Source: Arenimonas sp. (GTDB lineage: Bacteria > Pseudomonadota > Gammaproteobacteria > Xanthomonadales > Xanthomonadaceae). Taken from it: a stretch of DNA of 58,209 bases. Shown here piece after piece: positions 34,451-43,790 of the stretch (position 1 is the stretch's first letter; each line of letters opens with the position of its first letter). The DNA lies in NCBI GenBank assembly GCA_026398695.1, contig JAPLSJ010000069.1, forward strand, positions 1 to 58,209, written 5' to 3'. A program made the position numbers and the translations under genes. The notes beneath the pieces were generated by a model. It searched no databases, was not told the DNA's origin, and saw nothing but the letters and a program-made list of their open reading frames with translations.

Positions 34451-36684
34451 TGCCGGGCGCCGGGTCGGTGGCGTGGCGGCGGTGGGGCTGGGTGTTGCCG
34501 GCCCTGCTGGTGCTGGCGTCGCTGGGGGTGATGGCCGTGCCCGATCCCGACAAGGTGCCGCTGGTGCCCGCCGATGGCTGGATCGTGTCCGACGGTTTCG
34601 TCTGGGCCGGTGGCGATGAGCGCGAGCTGCCCACCAGCCTGCACCGCCATCCGCAATCGCGCTTCTTCACCTCGTGGACGCCCGAAGGCCGGCTGCAGGG
34701 CCGGCTCCAGACCGTGCCCTTCGTGCTGCCCGGGAGCGGCTTCGGCGTGCCGCTGCGCGGCTTCCCGGGCGAAAAGGGCATCACCATCCTGGTCACCTGC
34801 GTCGGCACGGGCGCGTCGCTGCCGTTCGCACAGGCGCGCACCAACGACGATTGGGTGATCGCCCACTTCCGCCCCGGCGCCGACTGGTGCGCCGGCGACC
34901 GGCGCGTGCAGCTGTCGGCGGAGGTGCGTTCGGCCGACCATGAACTGTTCATCGGCCCGCCGTTTGAAATCACGCCGGGCTATCGCCTCAAGTCGTCGGC
35001 GCTGGGCGCGGCGGCGCCGCTGGTGATCGCCTGGGCGGTGATGGCGGGACTGTTCTGGGCCTGTTTCACCGGGCTGGCCGGCGTGGCCGACGCGCGCGTG
35101 CGGCTGGGGCTGTCGCTGAGCGCGATCGGGCTGCTGGGCTATGCCGCGTTCTTCGTCTACTGGGCGTCCATGGCCGCGGGCGCGACGCTGACGCTGGCGG
35201 TGTTCGCCGTGGGGGGCTGGGGCTTCGTGCGGTTCGTGCGCGAGGCCGCGGCGCCGGCGCCGGCCTGCGCGCTGCGCCAGTCGGTGCTGTCGGCGGGCTG
35301 GCTGTGGCTGATGGTCGCGCTGGCGGTGGTGGCGATCTTCTCGCTGGCCGAGGTGAATGCCGGGTCGTGGTCGCCCAATGCGCGGTTCACGCCGGTGCGC
35401 TGGTCCAGCGACAACCAGCTGCCGATGGTGCTGGGCCAGATGCTGGCCAGCGACCACATGCAGACCGGCCCGTGGCAGGGCCCCTGGCGCATTTCCGACC
35501 GGCCGCCGCTGGCCTATGGCTGGCACGCGATCTTCGCCAAGGTGTTCGGCTCGCGCCTGGTGACGGCCGACGGCGTTTACCTGCTGCACCAGCATGCGTG
35601 GCCGGTGGGCGTGCTGCTCAACACGCTGTGGGCGCCGGCGCTGTTCCTGGCCGCGCTGCGCTGGTCGCGGTCGGCGGCGGTGTCGCTGGCGATGGTGCTG
35701 GCCTGCGTGCTGTCGCCGTTCCTGCTGTTCAACTCGGGCTACATCTGGCCCAAGCTGCTGGCCGCGGCGTTCGGCTTCACGGCGGCCTACCTGCTGTTCG
35801 ACGCCGGCGCACCGGTGCGCCGGCCGCTGCGCCAGGACGGCGCGGCCTTCGTGCTGGCGGCCGGCCTGTCGGGGCTGGCGCTGCAGTCGCACGGCGGCGC
35901 GGTGTTCGGCGTCCTGGCGATGATCGTCGTGGCGGTGGCGCTGCGCGGACTGCCGTCGGTGCGGGCCATGGCGGGCGCGGTGGCGCTGGGCCTGGCCGTG
36001 CTGCTGCCGTGGATGCTGTACCAGCGCTACATCGACCCGCCGGGCAACGCGCTGCTGAAGTTCGCGTTCGCCGGCACCTTCGGCTTCGGCGAAGAGGGCA
36101 TGGGCGTGTTCGACACCATCGTTCGCGCTTATTCGGGCTTCACGCCGCTGTCGTGGCTGCAGGCCAAGGGCGCGGCGCTGCAGGTGCTGCTGGGCGCCTC
36201 CAGCCAGTGTGGTCCCGGCGAGCACGCGGCGGTGACGACCACGCTGGGCGGCTGGCGTTCGCGTGATTTCCTCTACGTGCTGCCGTCGCTGCTGGTGCTG
36301 GTGGTGGGCGCGCTGGTGGCGCGGCTGCTGCCGCGCAACCGCGGGGCGTCCGCCCCGTCGGCGGCGCCGTGGCTGGCCTGGGGCGTGCTGTCGGCGCTGC
36401 TGGGCGCGCTGCTGACGCTCGACTGCCACATCAACCACCACCAGTCCTACCAGTCGATGCTGGCGCTGCACCTGGGCCTGCTGATGGTGATCGCGCGCCA
36501 CGCCCGCTTCTTCGTGGCCTGGGTGGCGGTGGTTGCCGCCTACGGCCTGTGGGTGTGGGTGCTTGATCCGCTGCGCCATTTCGCGCAGTGGGACGCGACG
36601 GCGCTGGTGGTCGGCGCGCTGGCGCTGTGCGTGCTGCCGGCCGTGCTGCGGCTCCTCCTTCCCATGCCTGCGAGGCAGACTTGA
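34450..36684 (+). CDS. Large polytopic membrane protein, GT-C-like glycosyltransferase candidate 1
   Basis: A 744-residue inner-membrane protein. One N-terminal span (about 12-28) is followed by a soluble, probably periplasmic region (about 30-190, with paired Cys in TCVG and DWCAGD) and then at least ten hydrophobic spans. The loop SSDNQLPMVLGQMLASDH and SDRPPLAYGWHAIFAK lie where GT-C enzymes place their acidic active-site loop, but no canonical DxD is obvious. Its ATG overlaps the stop of the upstream methyltransferase gene. By position it may transfer a sugar from a polyprenyl-phosphate donor in the periplasm, or modify the glycan. Not firmly classifiable. Confidence 0.75.
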   Translation: MPGAGSVAWRRWGWVLPALLVLASLGVMAVPDPDKVPLVPADGWIVSDGFVWAGGDERELPTSLHRHPQSRFFTSWTPEGRLQGRLQTVPFVLPGSGFGVPLRGFPGEKGITILVTCVGTGASLPFAQARTNDDWVIAHFRPGADWCAGDRRVQLSAEVRSADHELFIGPPFEITPGYRLKSSALGAAAPLVIAWAVMAGLFWACFTGLAGVADARVRLGLSLSAIGLLGYAAFFVYWASMAAGATLTLAVFAVGGWGFVRFVREAAAPAPACALRQSVLSAGWLWLMVALAVVAIFSLAEVNAGSWSPNARFTPVRWSSDNQLPMVLGQMLASDHMQTGPWQGPWRISDRPPLAYGWHAIFAKVFGSRLVTADGVYLLHQHAWPVGVLLNTLWAPALFLAALRWSRSAAVSLAMVLACVLSPFLLFNSGYIWPKLLAAAFGFTAAYLLFDAGAPVRRPLRQDGAAFVLAAGLSGLALQSHGGAVFGVLAMIVVAVALRGLPSVRAMAGAVALGLAVLLPWMLYQRYIDPPGNALLKFAFAGTFGFGEEGMGVFDTIVRAYSGFTPLSWLQAKGAALQVLLGASSQCGPGEHAAVTTTLGGWRSRDFLYVLPSLLVLVVGALVARLLPRNRGASAPSAAPWLAWGVLSALLGALLTLDCHINHHQSYQSMLALHLGLLMVIARHARFFVAWVAVVAAYGLWVWVLDPLRHFAQWDATALVVGALALCVLPAVLRLLLPMPARQT

Positions 36685-37523
36685 ATCCCACTCCTTCCAC
36701 GCCTTGGCTGGACCGCCTGATCGCCAGCCTCGACACGCCCACGGCCAGCCCGCTGGGCGACCTGCTGCCGGCGTTCCCGGACGAGCAGCTGCAGCGCAAC
36801 ACCACCGGCCTTTCCTCCGAGGCGGCGCTGCGGCAGGCGCATGCGTTCTACCAGGACGTGTGCGATGGCCTCGAACGCGCTGGCCTGGTGCTGGACGGTG
36901 AATCGACGGCCCTGGACTTCGGCTGCGGCTGGGGCCGCATCGCGCGCGTGTTCATGCACGACATCCGCAAGGCCAGCCTGCACGGGCTGGACGTGGACGA
37001 ACAGTTCGTGGCGATCACGCGGGACCTGTTCGATTCGCCGAACTTCACCCGCTGCACGCCGTTCCCGCCCAGCGGCCATCGCGACGGGTCTTTCGACCTC
37101 ATCGTGGCGTACTCGGTGTTCTCGCATCTTTCCCCCGCGGCGACGCGGGCGTGGTTCGCCGAGTTCGAGCGGGTGCTCAAGCCCGGCGGCGTGGTGGCGT
37201 TCACCACGCGCCATGCGTCGTTCTTCGACTTCTGCGAGCAGGCGTCGAAACAGCCCGGCGCGTCGCCCTACGTGCAGGCGCTGGGTGAACTCTTCCCCGA
37301 CTTCGACGTGGCGCGCGCCGCGCTGGCGCGCGGCGAGCTGGTGCATGCCAGTTCACCCGGCGTGGGCGGCGGCGGGCCGCGCGACGACAGCTTCTACGGC
37401 GAAACCTGGATCCCGGAAGCGTACGTGCGCCAGGGCATGGGCACGTCGCTGCAGTTCGTGTCCGGCTATTTCGACGGCACGCGCTACGGGCAGGCCTGCT
37501 TCGTGGTGAGAAAGCCGGCGTGA
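36681..37523 (+). CDS. SAM-dependent methyltransferase
   Basis: A 280-residue class I methyltransferase with a textbook motif I, ALDFGCGWGRIARVFMHDI (about residues 74-92), then GLDVDEQFVAITRD, DGSFDLIVAYSVFSHLSP and VLKPGGVVAFTTRHASF. The start is TTG at 36681, forming a TTGA overlap with the preceding stop; no ATG or GTG is available nearby in frame that respects the N-terminus. It is the third free-standing methyltransferase gene of the operon, in addition to the domain in the giant enzyme. Confidence 0.85.
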   Translation: MNPTPSTPWLDRLIASLDTPTASPLGDLLPAFPDEQLQRNTTGLSSEAALRQAHAFYQDVCDGLERAGLVLDGESTALDFGCGWGRIARVFMHDIRKASLHGLDVDEQFVAITRDLFDSPNFTRCTPFPPSGHRDGSFDLIVAYSVFSHLSPAATRAWFAEFERVLKPGGVVAFTTRHASFFDFCEQASKQPGASPYVQALGELFPDFDVARAALARGELVHASSPGVGGGGPRDDSFYGETWIPEAYVRQGMGTSLQFVSGYFDGTRYGQACFVVRKPA

Positions 37524-38083
37524 GCCGCCACCGGGCCCGGCCCCTGCATCGCGGCGCGTGGCTGCTCGGCCTGGCGGCGGCACTGGCCGGCTGCAGCGGC
37601 GGCGACGTGCCGCTGGCCGCCAATCCGCTGGTGGCCCAGGCGCGCGTCGCCGACTATCCGCGCGCGACGCACAGCTCGCTGCCCGTGGCCGAAGGCGAGC
37701 ATTCGTTTGACGACCGCTGCGGCATCGAAGCCGTGCAGGGCGCCACCGTCACCGAGGCGATGCCCGACGGCAGCATCCACGTCGACCTGCCGGGCACCGC
37801 CTCGGGCTGGGCGTTCCTGCCCGACGAAGCGCCGGGCATTCCCGATGCCTGGCTGCGCTGGCGGCCGGTGGGCGAGGGCACGCCGGCGGAGTTCCCGATC
37901 GTGCTGCACTACGCACGCCCCGACGTGGTGGCCGCCCGCGCCAATGCGACGGCGGCGTTCGCCGGCTTCACCGCGGCGCCGATATCGGCGCTGCCTGCCG
38001 GCACCTATGACGTGCAGGTGGTGTTCGCCACCGAGGCCGGGCGTTGGGTTTGCACGCAGGCCCGGAGGGTCCACGTGCGATGA
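37520..38083 (+). CDS. Putative lipoprotein of the glycan operon
   Basis: A 187-residue protein starting at a GTG that overlaps the previous stop (GTGA). The N-terminus has an Arg-rich region, a hydrophobic core and the lipobox LAGC (WLLGLAAALAGCSGGDVP), so it is predicted to be lipidated. The mature part is beta-rich, with two later cysteines (DRCGIEA and WVCTQA) that could form a disulphide. No enzyme motif is seen. A lipoprotein inside a glycan operon could help acceptor recognition or the transfer step at the membrane surface, but this is speculative. Confidence 0.75.
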   Translation: MSRHRARPLHRGAWLLGLAAALAGCSGGDVPLAANPLVAQARVADYPRATHSSLPVAEGEHSFDDRCGIEAVQGATVTEAMPDGSIHVDLPGTASGWAFLPDEAPGIPDAWLRWRPVGEGTPAEFPIVLHYARPDVVAARANATAAFAGFTAAPISALPAGTYDVQVVFATEAGRWVCTQARRVHVR

Positions 38084-40113
38084 AACTTCCCTTTGGTCCA
38101 TCGACGCCCGGCGGCATCGGCCGCCTGCTGGCCTTCGCGCCCGTGCTGGTGCTGCTGGCGGTGCTGGCAGCCAGCTGGGGCGTGCCCGTGCTCGACGAGC
38201 ATGGCTTCCGCCAGACGCAGACGCTCATCTCGTCGTACTGGATGACCCAGGGCGATGCGTGGTGGCTGTACGCCACGCCGGTGCTGGGCTACCCCTGGGG
38301 CGTGCCGTTCGAATTCCCGCTCTACCAGTGGGGCGTGGCGCTGCTGGCGATGCTGCCGCTGGGCCTGGACATCGACGCCGCCGGCCGCGTGCTGTCCACC
38401 CTGGCGATGATCGCCTGCGCGTGGCCGCTGCGCGCGATCCTGCGCGGACTGGCCGCGCCCGCGCGGCTGGTGGACATCGCCACGGCGCTGTTCCTGCTGT
38501 CGCCGCTGCACCTGTTCTGGGGCCGCGCGGCGATGATCGAGTCGACGGTGCTGCTGCTGTCGCTGCTGTTCGTGCTGGCCATCCAGCGGCTGGTGGTGCG
38601 CATCACGTTCGGCTGGCTGCTGGCGGCGGTGGTGTTCGCGGTGCTGGCCGCGCTGGTGAAAGTCACCACCTTCTTCGCCTTCGCGCTGCTGGCCGGCGCG
38701 ATGGTGGCGGCCGCGCTGCTGGCGCGCCTGCGCCGGCGCGACCTGCGCGGCGCGCTGTGGCTGGCGCTGGCCGCCGGCCTGCCGATCGCGCTGTCGCTGG
38801 CGGCGCTGCTGGGCTGGCTGCACGCCAGCGACCAGGTGAAGCTCGGCTCGGTGCTGGCGGAGTTCAGCACGTCGAAGAATCTCTCGGGCTGGAACTTCGA
38901 CCAGAAGCCGCTGCGCATGCTGGACGCGTTCTGGGGCGACACGGTGCTGGGCCGCATGCTGCCCGACATCCTGGGCCAGGCGATGTGGCTGGCCCCGCTG
39001 GCCCTGCTGTTGCTGGCCGGGCCACGACGCCGCTGGCTGCCGTGGCTGGTGGCGGCGCTGGCGCTGTTCCTGGCGCCGATGGGGGTGTTCACCAAGCTGC
39101 ACTTCATCCACAACTACTACCAGATGGCCAACGCCACCTTCCTGCTGGTGGCGCTGGCGGTGTTGCTGCACGCGGTGTCCGAGCGCTGGCGCGGCGGTTG
39201 GGCCACGGCGCTGGTGGCGCTGGCCGCAGCGGGCATGCTGCTGCAGTTCCACGGTGGCTACTGGCCATTGATCCGCAACGTCGACCCCAACCACCGTTCT
39301 CTGGTGGTGGCCGGCGTGCTGCGCGAACACACCGCGCCTGGCGACGCGGTGGTGACGATGGGCCTGGCCTGGTCGTCGGAGGTGCCTTACTACGCCAAGC
39401 GCCGCGCGGTGATGCTGATGCAGGACGAGTCCCAGGCCTTCGTGCCGGCACTGCTGCGTGCGCCGGGTGGCGATGGCCTGCTGCGCCTGGGCGCGGTGGT
39501 GCGCTGCGGCCCCGCGCGCGCCGACATCGCCACGCTCATGCCGCTGTTCTGCGGCCCGCTGCGCGAAATAGACGCCGGCGGCTGTTCGATCATCGTACGC
39601 CGCGACAGCGGTCCCTCCAGTCCCGATGAGGCCGGCTGTGAGCGCGCGATCGCCGACAGGGTGCAGGCCGGCCTGCAGGCGCCCACGACGGGCGGCAACG
39701 CGGTGCTGGCGCCGTTCGAGGCCGAGTGGCTGCCGTTCCGCGCGGTGGACTCGTGCAACATCGAATTCGTCGGCGACGGCGTGATGCCGGCGCAGGTGCT
39801 TGGCCGCGACCGGTCGCTGACGGTGGGTGGCTGGTTCCTCGAATCACCGGCGATGGCGCGCCCGGCCAAGCCGATGCTGCGCCTGCGCTCGGACAGCCTG
39901 GGCCGGTCCTGGTACGTGCCGCTGGACACCGTGGTGCAGCGCGACGACCTGGTGGCGGCGTTCGGGCCGGATGCGGCGCGCTCGGGCGGCTTCAACGTCA
40001 CCCTGCCGCTGGCGTCGCTGCCGGCGGGCCGCTACGAATTGATGCTGGTGGACCAGACGGGCGATTCGCCGGCGCTGTGCCGGCCGCCCGGCAAGTCCGT
40101 GATGGTGCACTGA
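38080..40113 (+). CDS. Polytopic GT39/GT83-like (GT-C) glycosyltransferase candidate 2
   Basis: A 677-residue inner-membrane protein. After the first span, the periplasmic loop contains an acidic pair at residues 39-40 (VPVLDEHGFRQTQTLISSYW), the position and style of the catalytic Asp/Glu in PMT/ArnT-type GT-C enzymes that use polyprenyl-phosphate sugars. The loop also carries PFEFPLYQWGVALLA, a pattern seen in this superfamily. About eleven to twelve further spans follow, then a C-terminal soluble domain (about 480-677). It overlaps the lipoprotein gene by ATGA. It could use the polyprenyl-phospho-pentofuranose made by the convergent operon. Donor and acceptor are inferred. Confidence 0.82.
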   Translation: MKLPFGPSTPGGIGRLLAFAPVLVLLAVLAASWGVPVLDEHGFRQTQTLISSYWMTQGDAWWLYATPVLGYPWGVPFEFPLYQWGVALLAMLPLGLDIDAAGRVLSTLAMIACAWPLRAILRGLAAPARLVDIATALFLLSPLHLFWGRAAMIESTVLLLSLLFVLAIQRLVVRITFGWLLAAVVFAVLAALVKVTTFFAFALLAGAMVAAALLARLRRRDLRGALWLALAAGLPIALSLAALLGWLHASDQVKLGSVLAEFSTSKNLSGWNFDQKPLRMLDAFWGDTVLGRMLPDILGQAMWLAPLALLLLAGPRRRWLPWLVAALALFLAPMGVFTKLHFIHNYYQMANATFLLVALAVLLHAVSERWRGGWATALVALAAAGMLLQFHGGYWPLIRNVDPNHRSLVVAGVLREHTAPGDAVVTMGLAWSSEVPYYAKRRAVMLMQDESQAFVPALLRAPGGDGLLRLGAVVRCGPARADIATLMPLFCGPLREIDAGGCSIIVRRDSGPSSPDEAGCERAIADRVQAGLQAPTTGGNAVLAPFEAEWLPFRAVDSCNIEFVGDGVMPAQVLGRDRSLTVGGWFLESPAMARPAKPMLRLRSDSLGRSWYVPLDTVVQRDDLVAAFGPDAARSGGFNVTLPLASLPAGRYELMLVDQTGDSPALCRPPGKSVMVH

Positions 40114-40138
40114 GCCGACGGCCGACAGGAGGGTCACC

Positions 40139-41110
40139 ATGCCAACCATCAACGACTGGATGCAGCACCGTCCCTGGCTGGACCTGGACAGCCCCGACAT
40201 CCGCGGCTACGTCGACGCGCTGTCCGAGCGCCAGGGCTTCGACCTCGCCGCCGTGCTGCAGCGCTGGCACGACGAGGGCGTGGTGGTGTTCGAGGGCGTG
40301 GTCGACAAGGGCCTGATCGACGCGCTGCTCAACGACATCGACTACCTGCGCCGGCACCACCGCGACTTCGACCTGCTGGTGGAGCTGCTGGCCGTGCAGG
40401 GCGACATCAAGTCCCTGTCGCTGGAAGACCTGGACTCGCCGGGCCTGAAGTTCAACGGCCTGCACACCATCTCGCAGGCGGCGGCGCGGCTGAGCCTGAC
40501 GCGCGAGGTGGTGGTGTTCCTGACGCACGTGTTCCAGGGCCCGCCCTGCGCGCTGCAGACGCTCACCTTCCACCGCGGCAGCCAGCAGCCGATCCACGTG
40601 GACTACCCCTACGTGCGCCGGCAGGAGCCGCTGACGCACCTGGCGGCCAGCTGGGTGGCGCTGGAGGACATCCATCCCGACGCCGGCCCGCTGGGTTACT
40701 ACCCCGGCTCGCACCGCACGCAGGTGTCGGGCTTCTTCGACTGGGGCGGCGGTTCGATCGTGCTCGAGCCCGACAGCGTGCACGCGCCGCTCGCTTTCAG
40801 TGAGTACCTGCAGGCGCGCATGCAGGCCGCGGGCATCGCGCCGAAAGTGTTCTGCCCGCGCAAGGGCGACGTGCTGGTGTGGCACGGCAACCTGTCGCAC
40901 GAGGGCATGGCCATCGCGGACCCGCGCCGCACGCGCCAGTCCTACGTCACCCACTACACCTCGCTGGACGCCTACCCGCGCGTGCGCATGAAGCCGGGCG
41001 CGCCGGCCACCGGCGTCATCCATTCGGCCCACGGGGGCCACGTGATGGAATACGCCTGGCACCACGACCTGGCCCAGCTGCCCAGCGGCGCCGCCCTGGC
41101 CGGGCGCTGA
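40139..41110 (+). CDS. Phytanoyl-CoA dioxygenase (PhyH)-family Fe(II)/2-oxoglutarate oxygenase
   Basis: A 323-residue oxygenase. The facial-triad pattern is seen as PIHVDYPYVRRQE (HxD) and, later, VWHGNLSHEGMAIADPRRTRQSYV (distal His followed by the 2-oxoglutarate-binding Arg). GPLGYYPGSHRT is the usual core strand. It has a strong ribosome-binding site (AGGAGGG), unlike its coupled neighbours. In glycan loci such enzymes hydroxylate or oxidise sugar or lipid parts; the substrate here is unknown. It is last in the plus-strand operon, and its stop is 3 nt from the convergent gene's stop. Confidence 0.85.
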   Translation: MPTINDWMQHRPWLDLDSPDIRGYVDALSERQGFDLAAVLQRWHDEGVVVFEGVVDKGLIDALLNDIDYLRRHHRDFDLLVELLAVQGDIKSLSLEDLDSPGLKFNGLHTISQAAARLSLTREVVVFLTHVFQGPPCALQTLTFHRGSQQPIHVDYPYVRRQEPLTHLAASWVALEDIHPDAGPLGYYPGSHRTQVSGFFDWGGGSIVLEPDSVHAPLAFSEYLQARMQAAGIAPKVFCPRKGDVLVWHGNLSHEGMAIADPRRTRQSYVTHYTSLDAYPRVRMKPGAPATGVIHSAHGGHVMEYAWHHDLAQLPSGAALAGR

Positions 41111-41113
41111 CGG

Positions 41114-41506
41114 CTAGCGCCGGAACGTCAGCAGGCGGTGCCCGATGAAGCTGGTGAACACCGGCACGATGACGCCGACCGCATGCGCCACCGTTTCGGG
41201 ATGGAAGCCAAAACCCACGGCCGGGAACAGCCAGCGCGCCAGCCCCAGGCTGATCAGCACCGTCTGCGCCACGGCCAGCAGGTTCACGCCGATGAACCAG
41301 CCCACCTGGCTGCGCATGCTGTTGCTGGGCGCGGTGAAGACGAAGGCGCGGTTGAGCACGAACGCGGTCAGCATGCCGATGCCATAGGCCAGCACGATGG
41401 CCGGCACGTAGGCCATCACCTGGCTCAGGCCGATGCGCGAGAGGAAGTTCGCCGCGGCCGCGATGCCGCCGGCCACCACGAACAGCACGAACTGCCGGCG
41501 GATCAT
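41114..41506 (-). CDS. GtrA-family small membrane protein (candidate polyprenyl-phosphate-sugar flippase), copy 1
   Basis: A 130-residue protein with four predicted spans: about 5-25, 32-53, 66-90 and 100-122. GtrA landmarks are visible as [32 protein letters not shown] and [11 protein letters not shown] at the end. Family members are proposed to flip undecaprenyl-phosphate sugars or act as subunits recruiting transferases. The start ATG overlaps the stop of the FAD-oxidoreductase gene (ATGA). Last gene of the minus-strand operon. Confidence 0.88.
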   Translation of the reverse strand: MIRRQFVLFVVAGGIAAAANFLSRIGLSQVMAYVPAIVLAYGIGMLTAFVLNRAFVFTAPSNSMRSQVGWFIGVNLLAVAQTVLISLGLARWLFPAVGFGFHPETVAHAVGVIVPVFTSFIGHRLLTFRR

Positions 41507-42810
41507 CCGGCCAGCGCCTCGGCGGCCAGGCGGCGGCCCACGGCCACGCTTTCGCAGATCGAGCGGTCTTCGGGGTAGTAGTAGGCGGTGTCGGCCATGA
41601 AGAAGCCCGCCAGCGGCGTGCGCATCGGCGGCAGCATGGCCTGGAAGCCCGGCGGGCAGATGGTCTGCGCGAACTCGTAGCGGTGGCAGTGGCGCGCCAG
41701 CACCCAGTCGGGGCGGAAGGCCGGGTTCAGGCGGCCCAGGTAGCCGATGACCTCGTCGATCAGCGATTCATTCGACTGCGACCACTTGGGGTGGGTCTTG
41801 GGCATGTAGAAAGGCGCGTACAGCACGTGCTCGCCTTCGCGCGTGCCCGGGTTGAGGTTGGAGTATTCGATCACGCCGGGAATGGCGATGCCGGGGTCGC
41901 TGATGTTCATCCAGAAGTTCTCGCTCACGGCGTGCCGCAGCTTGAGGATGACGCAGGCCACCGGGATGTTGTGGATGCGGCCGATGCTTTCGGCGAAATC
42001 CTTCGGCAGTCCAGGCACGAAGCCCGGCACGTACTGGATGGGCGCCGTGGACAGCACGGCGTCCACCGCGTGCACCTGGTCGCCGCAGCGCACGCCGGTG
42101 ACCTTGCCCGCCTCCGACACCACTTCGCCGACACCGCGCGAAAGATGGATCCTGCCGCCCAGCTGGGTGATGCGCGCCTGCATGGCGTCGAGCACGGTGG
42201 CCGACCCGCCCTCGATGTAGCCCAGGCTTTCCTGCAGCAGGCTGCGGCGCGACAGCGCGATGCGCTTGATGCGCGTGCCGATCCACGAGGCCGACAGCTG
42301 GTCGGTGTATTCGAAGAACTTCAGCCGGAAGGTGCGCTCCCACAGCACGTCCCAGCCCTTCTGGCCCAGCCAGCCCTGCAGCCACTGCACGGCGTTGACG
42401 CCGTCGAGCTTGCTCCAGTCGGTGATGGACTTGGCGTACATCACCTGCAGCGCGTAGCGGAACTTCGACACCAGCCCCAGCTTGGGGAAGGCCAGCAGGG
42501 CGAATGGCGTGCCCCACTTGTAGAGCTTGCCTTCGTAGTAGTAACCCATCTTCGTGTCGGTCCACTTGAGCTTGTCCGACAGCCCCAGGTCGGCCAGCAG
42601 GGCGAACAGCGGGTGGTCGGTCTTGCACACGAAATGGTAGTAGCGCTCGATCTGCAGGCCGTCGAAGTCGAAGCTGGCCGACATGCCGCCGATGCGGTCG
42701 TCGCGTTCGTACACGGCCACGTCGTGGCCGGCGCGCAGCAGGTCGATGGCGGCCATCAGGCCCATCGGGCCCGAGCCGATCACGGCGAATTGGCGTTTCT
42801 TTTCGGTCAT
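41503..42810 (-). CDS. FAD-dependent amine-oxidase/protoporphyrinogen-oxidase-like oxidoreductase
   Basis: A 435-residue flavoprotein. The N-terminal dinucleotide-binding motif is [18 protein letters not shown] with [19 protein letters not shown] following, a standard FAD-binding amine oxidase start. A C-terminal FAD-contact block is seen in [21 protein letters not shown]. Long middle regions ([38 protein letters not shown]) resemble UDP-galactopyranose-mutase-like and desaturase-like oxidoreductases of glycan loci but are not diagnostic. Its position between an epimerase and GtrA suggests action on a lipid-linked or nucleotide sugar. Confidence 0.82.
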   Translation of the reverse strand: MTEKKRQFAVIGSGPMGLMAAIDLLRAGHDVAVYERDDRIGGMSASFDFDGLQIERYYHFVCKTDHPLFALLADLGLSDKLKWTDTKMGYYYEGKLYKWGTPFALLAFPKLGLVSKFRYALQVMYAKSITDWSKLDGVNAVQWLQGWLGQKGWDVLWERTFRLKFFEYTDQLSASWIGTRIKRIALSRRSLLQESLGYIEGGSATVLDAMQARITQLGGRIHLSRGVGEVVSEAGKVTGVRCGDQVHAVDAVLSTAPIQYVPGFVPGLPKDFAESIGRIHNIPVACVILKLRHAVSENFWMNISDPGIAIPGVIEYSNLNPGTREGEHVLYAPFYMPKTHPKWSQSNESLIDEVIGYLGRLNPAFRPDWVLARHCHRYEFAQTICPPGFQAMLPPMRTPLAGFFMADTAYYYPEDRSICESVAVGRRLAAEALAG

Positions 42811-42818
42811 GGGCCTGT

Positions 42819-43790
42819 TCAACGCTTGAGGACGATGTGGCTGTAGCGCGGGTCGCAGTAGCTTTCGCGCACGGCGGCTTCGAAGTCGTGCTGCTTCACG
42901 CCGAACACCGCCTGGGTGTCCACGCCGGTGAAGTCGTCGCCCGCGGACAGCGCCTTGAGCTGGTCGGCGGTGAAGGGCGGCTTGCTGCTGAAGATCGAGT
43001 AAGTGCGCAGCAGGAAGGCGAAGAAGCCGATGGGGATGTGCACGATCAGCGTGCGCAGCTTCTTCACCCGCTTGATGGTGCGGATGATGTCCACGTAGTC
43101 CACGCGGGTGTCGCCGACGATGTCGTAGGCGGCGCCGTCGGGCTGGCGCTCGATGCAGCGGACGATGCAGCGGCAGAAGTCGCGCTCGTACAGCGGCTGG
43201 CGCATGAAGCGGCCGTCGCCCGGGATCGGGAACACCGGCGTGCGCGCCATGAAGCGCGACAGCCAGCCCAGGTGCTTGGGGTCGAACCAGCCGAACATCA
43301 GCGTCGGCCGCAGCACGCAGTGGCGCAGGCCCGAGGCCACCACCATGGCTTCCTGCTGCTTCTTGGTGTCGGTGTAGTCGTCGGTGGCCACCGAGTTCAC
43401 CACCGACGAGCTGATGTGCACCAGGTAGGGCACGGCGTGGGCGCGGCAGGCGTCCAGCACGTGCCGGGTGGCGGTGAGGTTGTTGCGGTCGAACAGCGCG
43501 CGGTGCTTGCCGGTGATCTGCGCGTGCAGCTGCACCACCACGGCGGCGCCGGCGAAGGCCTGCGACCAGTCGCCGGGTTCGGCCAGGTCGGCCTCGATCA
43601 CCTCCACGTCCGGATGCAGGCCGCGCAGGATGCCCAGGTTGTAGGCGTGCTTGTCGATGGCCACCAGCCGCGTGTAGCCCTGCTCGCGAAGCTCCACCAG
43701 CAGGTTCTGGCCCACCAGGCCGGCGGCGCCGGTGAGCACGATGCGGGCGTCCCTGGGCAGCGGCGAGGGCGATGGCGTGGGGGGAATCAT
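42819..43790 (-). CDS. NAD-dependent epimerase/dehydratase
   Basis: A 323-residue SDR. The N-terminal Rossmann motif is [15 protein letters not shown], followed by [12 protein letters not shown]. The catalytic Ser and YxxxK are in [24 protein letters not shown] (Tyr, then TDT, then Lys). [19 protein letters not shown] follows. Its stop lies 8 nt upstream of the FAD-oxidoreductase start, and its own start overlaps the preceding gene by 4 nt (ATGA). Substrate sugar unknown. Confidence 0.85.
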   Translation of the reverse strand: MIPPTPSPSPLPRDARIVLTGAAGLVGQNLLVELREQGYTRLVAIDKHAYNLGILRGLHPDVEVIEADLAEPGDWSQAFAGAAVVVQLHAQITGKHRALFDRNNLTATRHVLDACRAHAVPYLVHISSSVVNSVATDDYTDTKKQQEAMVVASGLRHCVLRPTLMFGWFDPKHLGWLSRFMARTPVFPIPGDGRFMRQPLYERDFCRCIVRCIERQPDGAAYDIVGDTRVDYVDIIRTIKRVKKLRTLIVHIPIGFFAFLLRTYSIFSSKPPFTADQLKALSAGDDFTGVDTQAVFGVKQHDFEAAVRESYCDPRYSHIVLKR

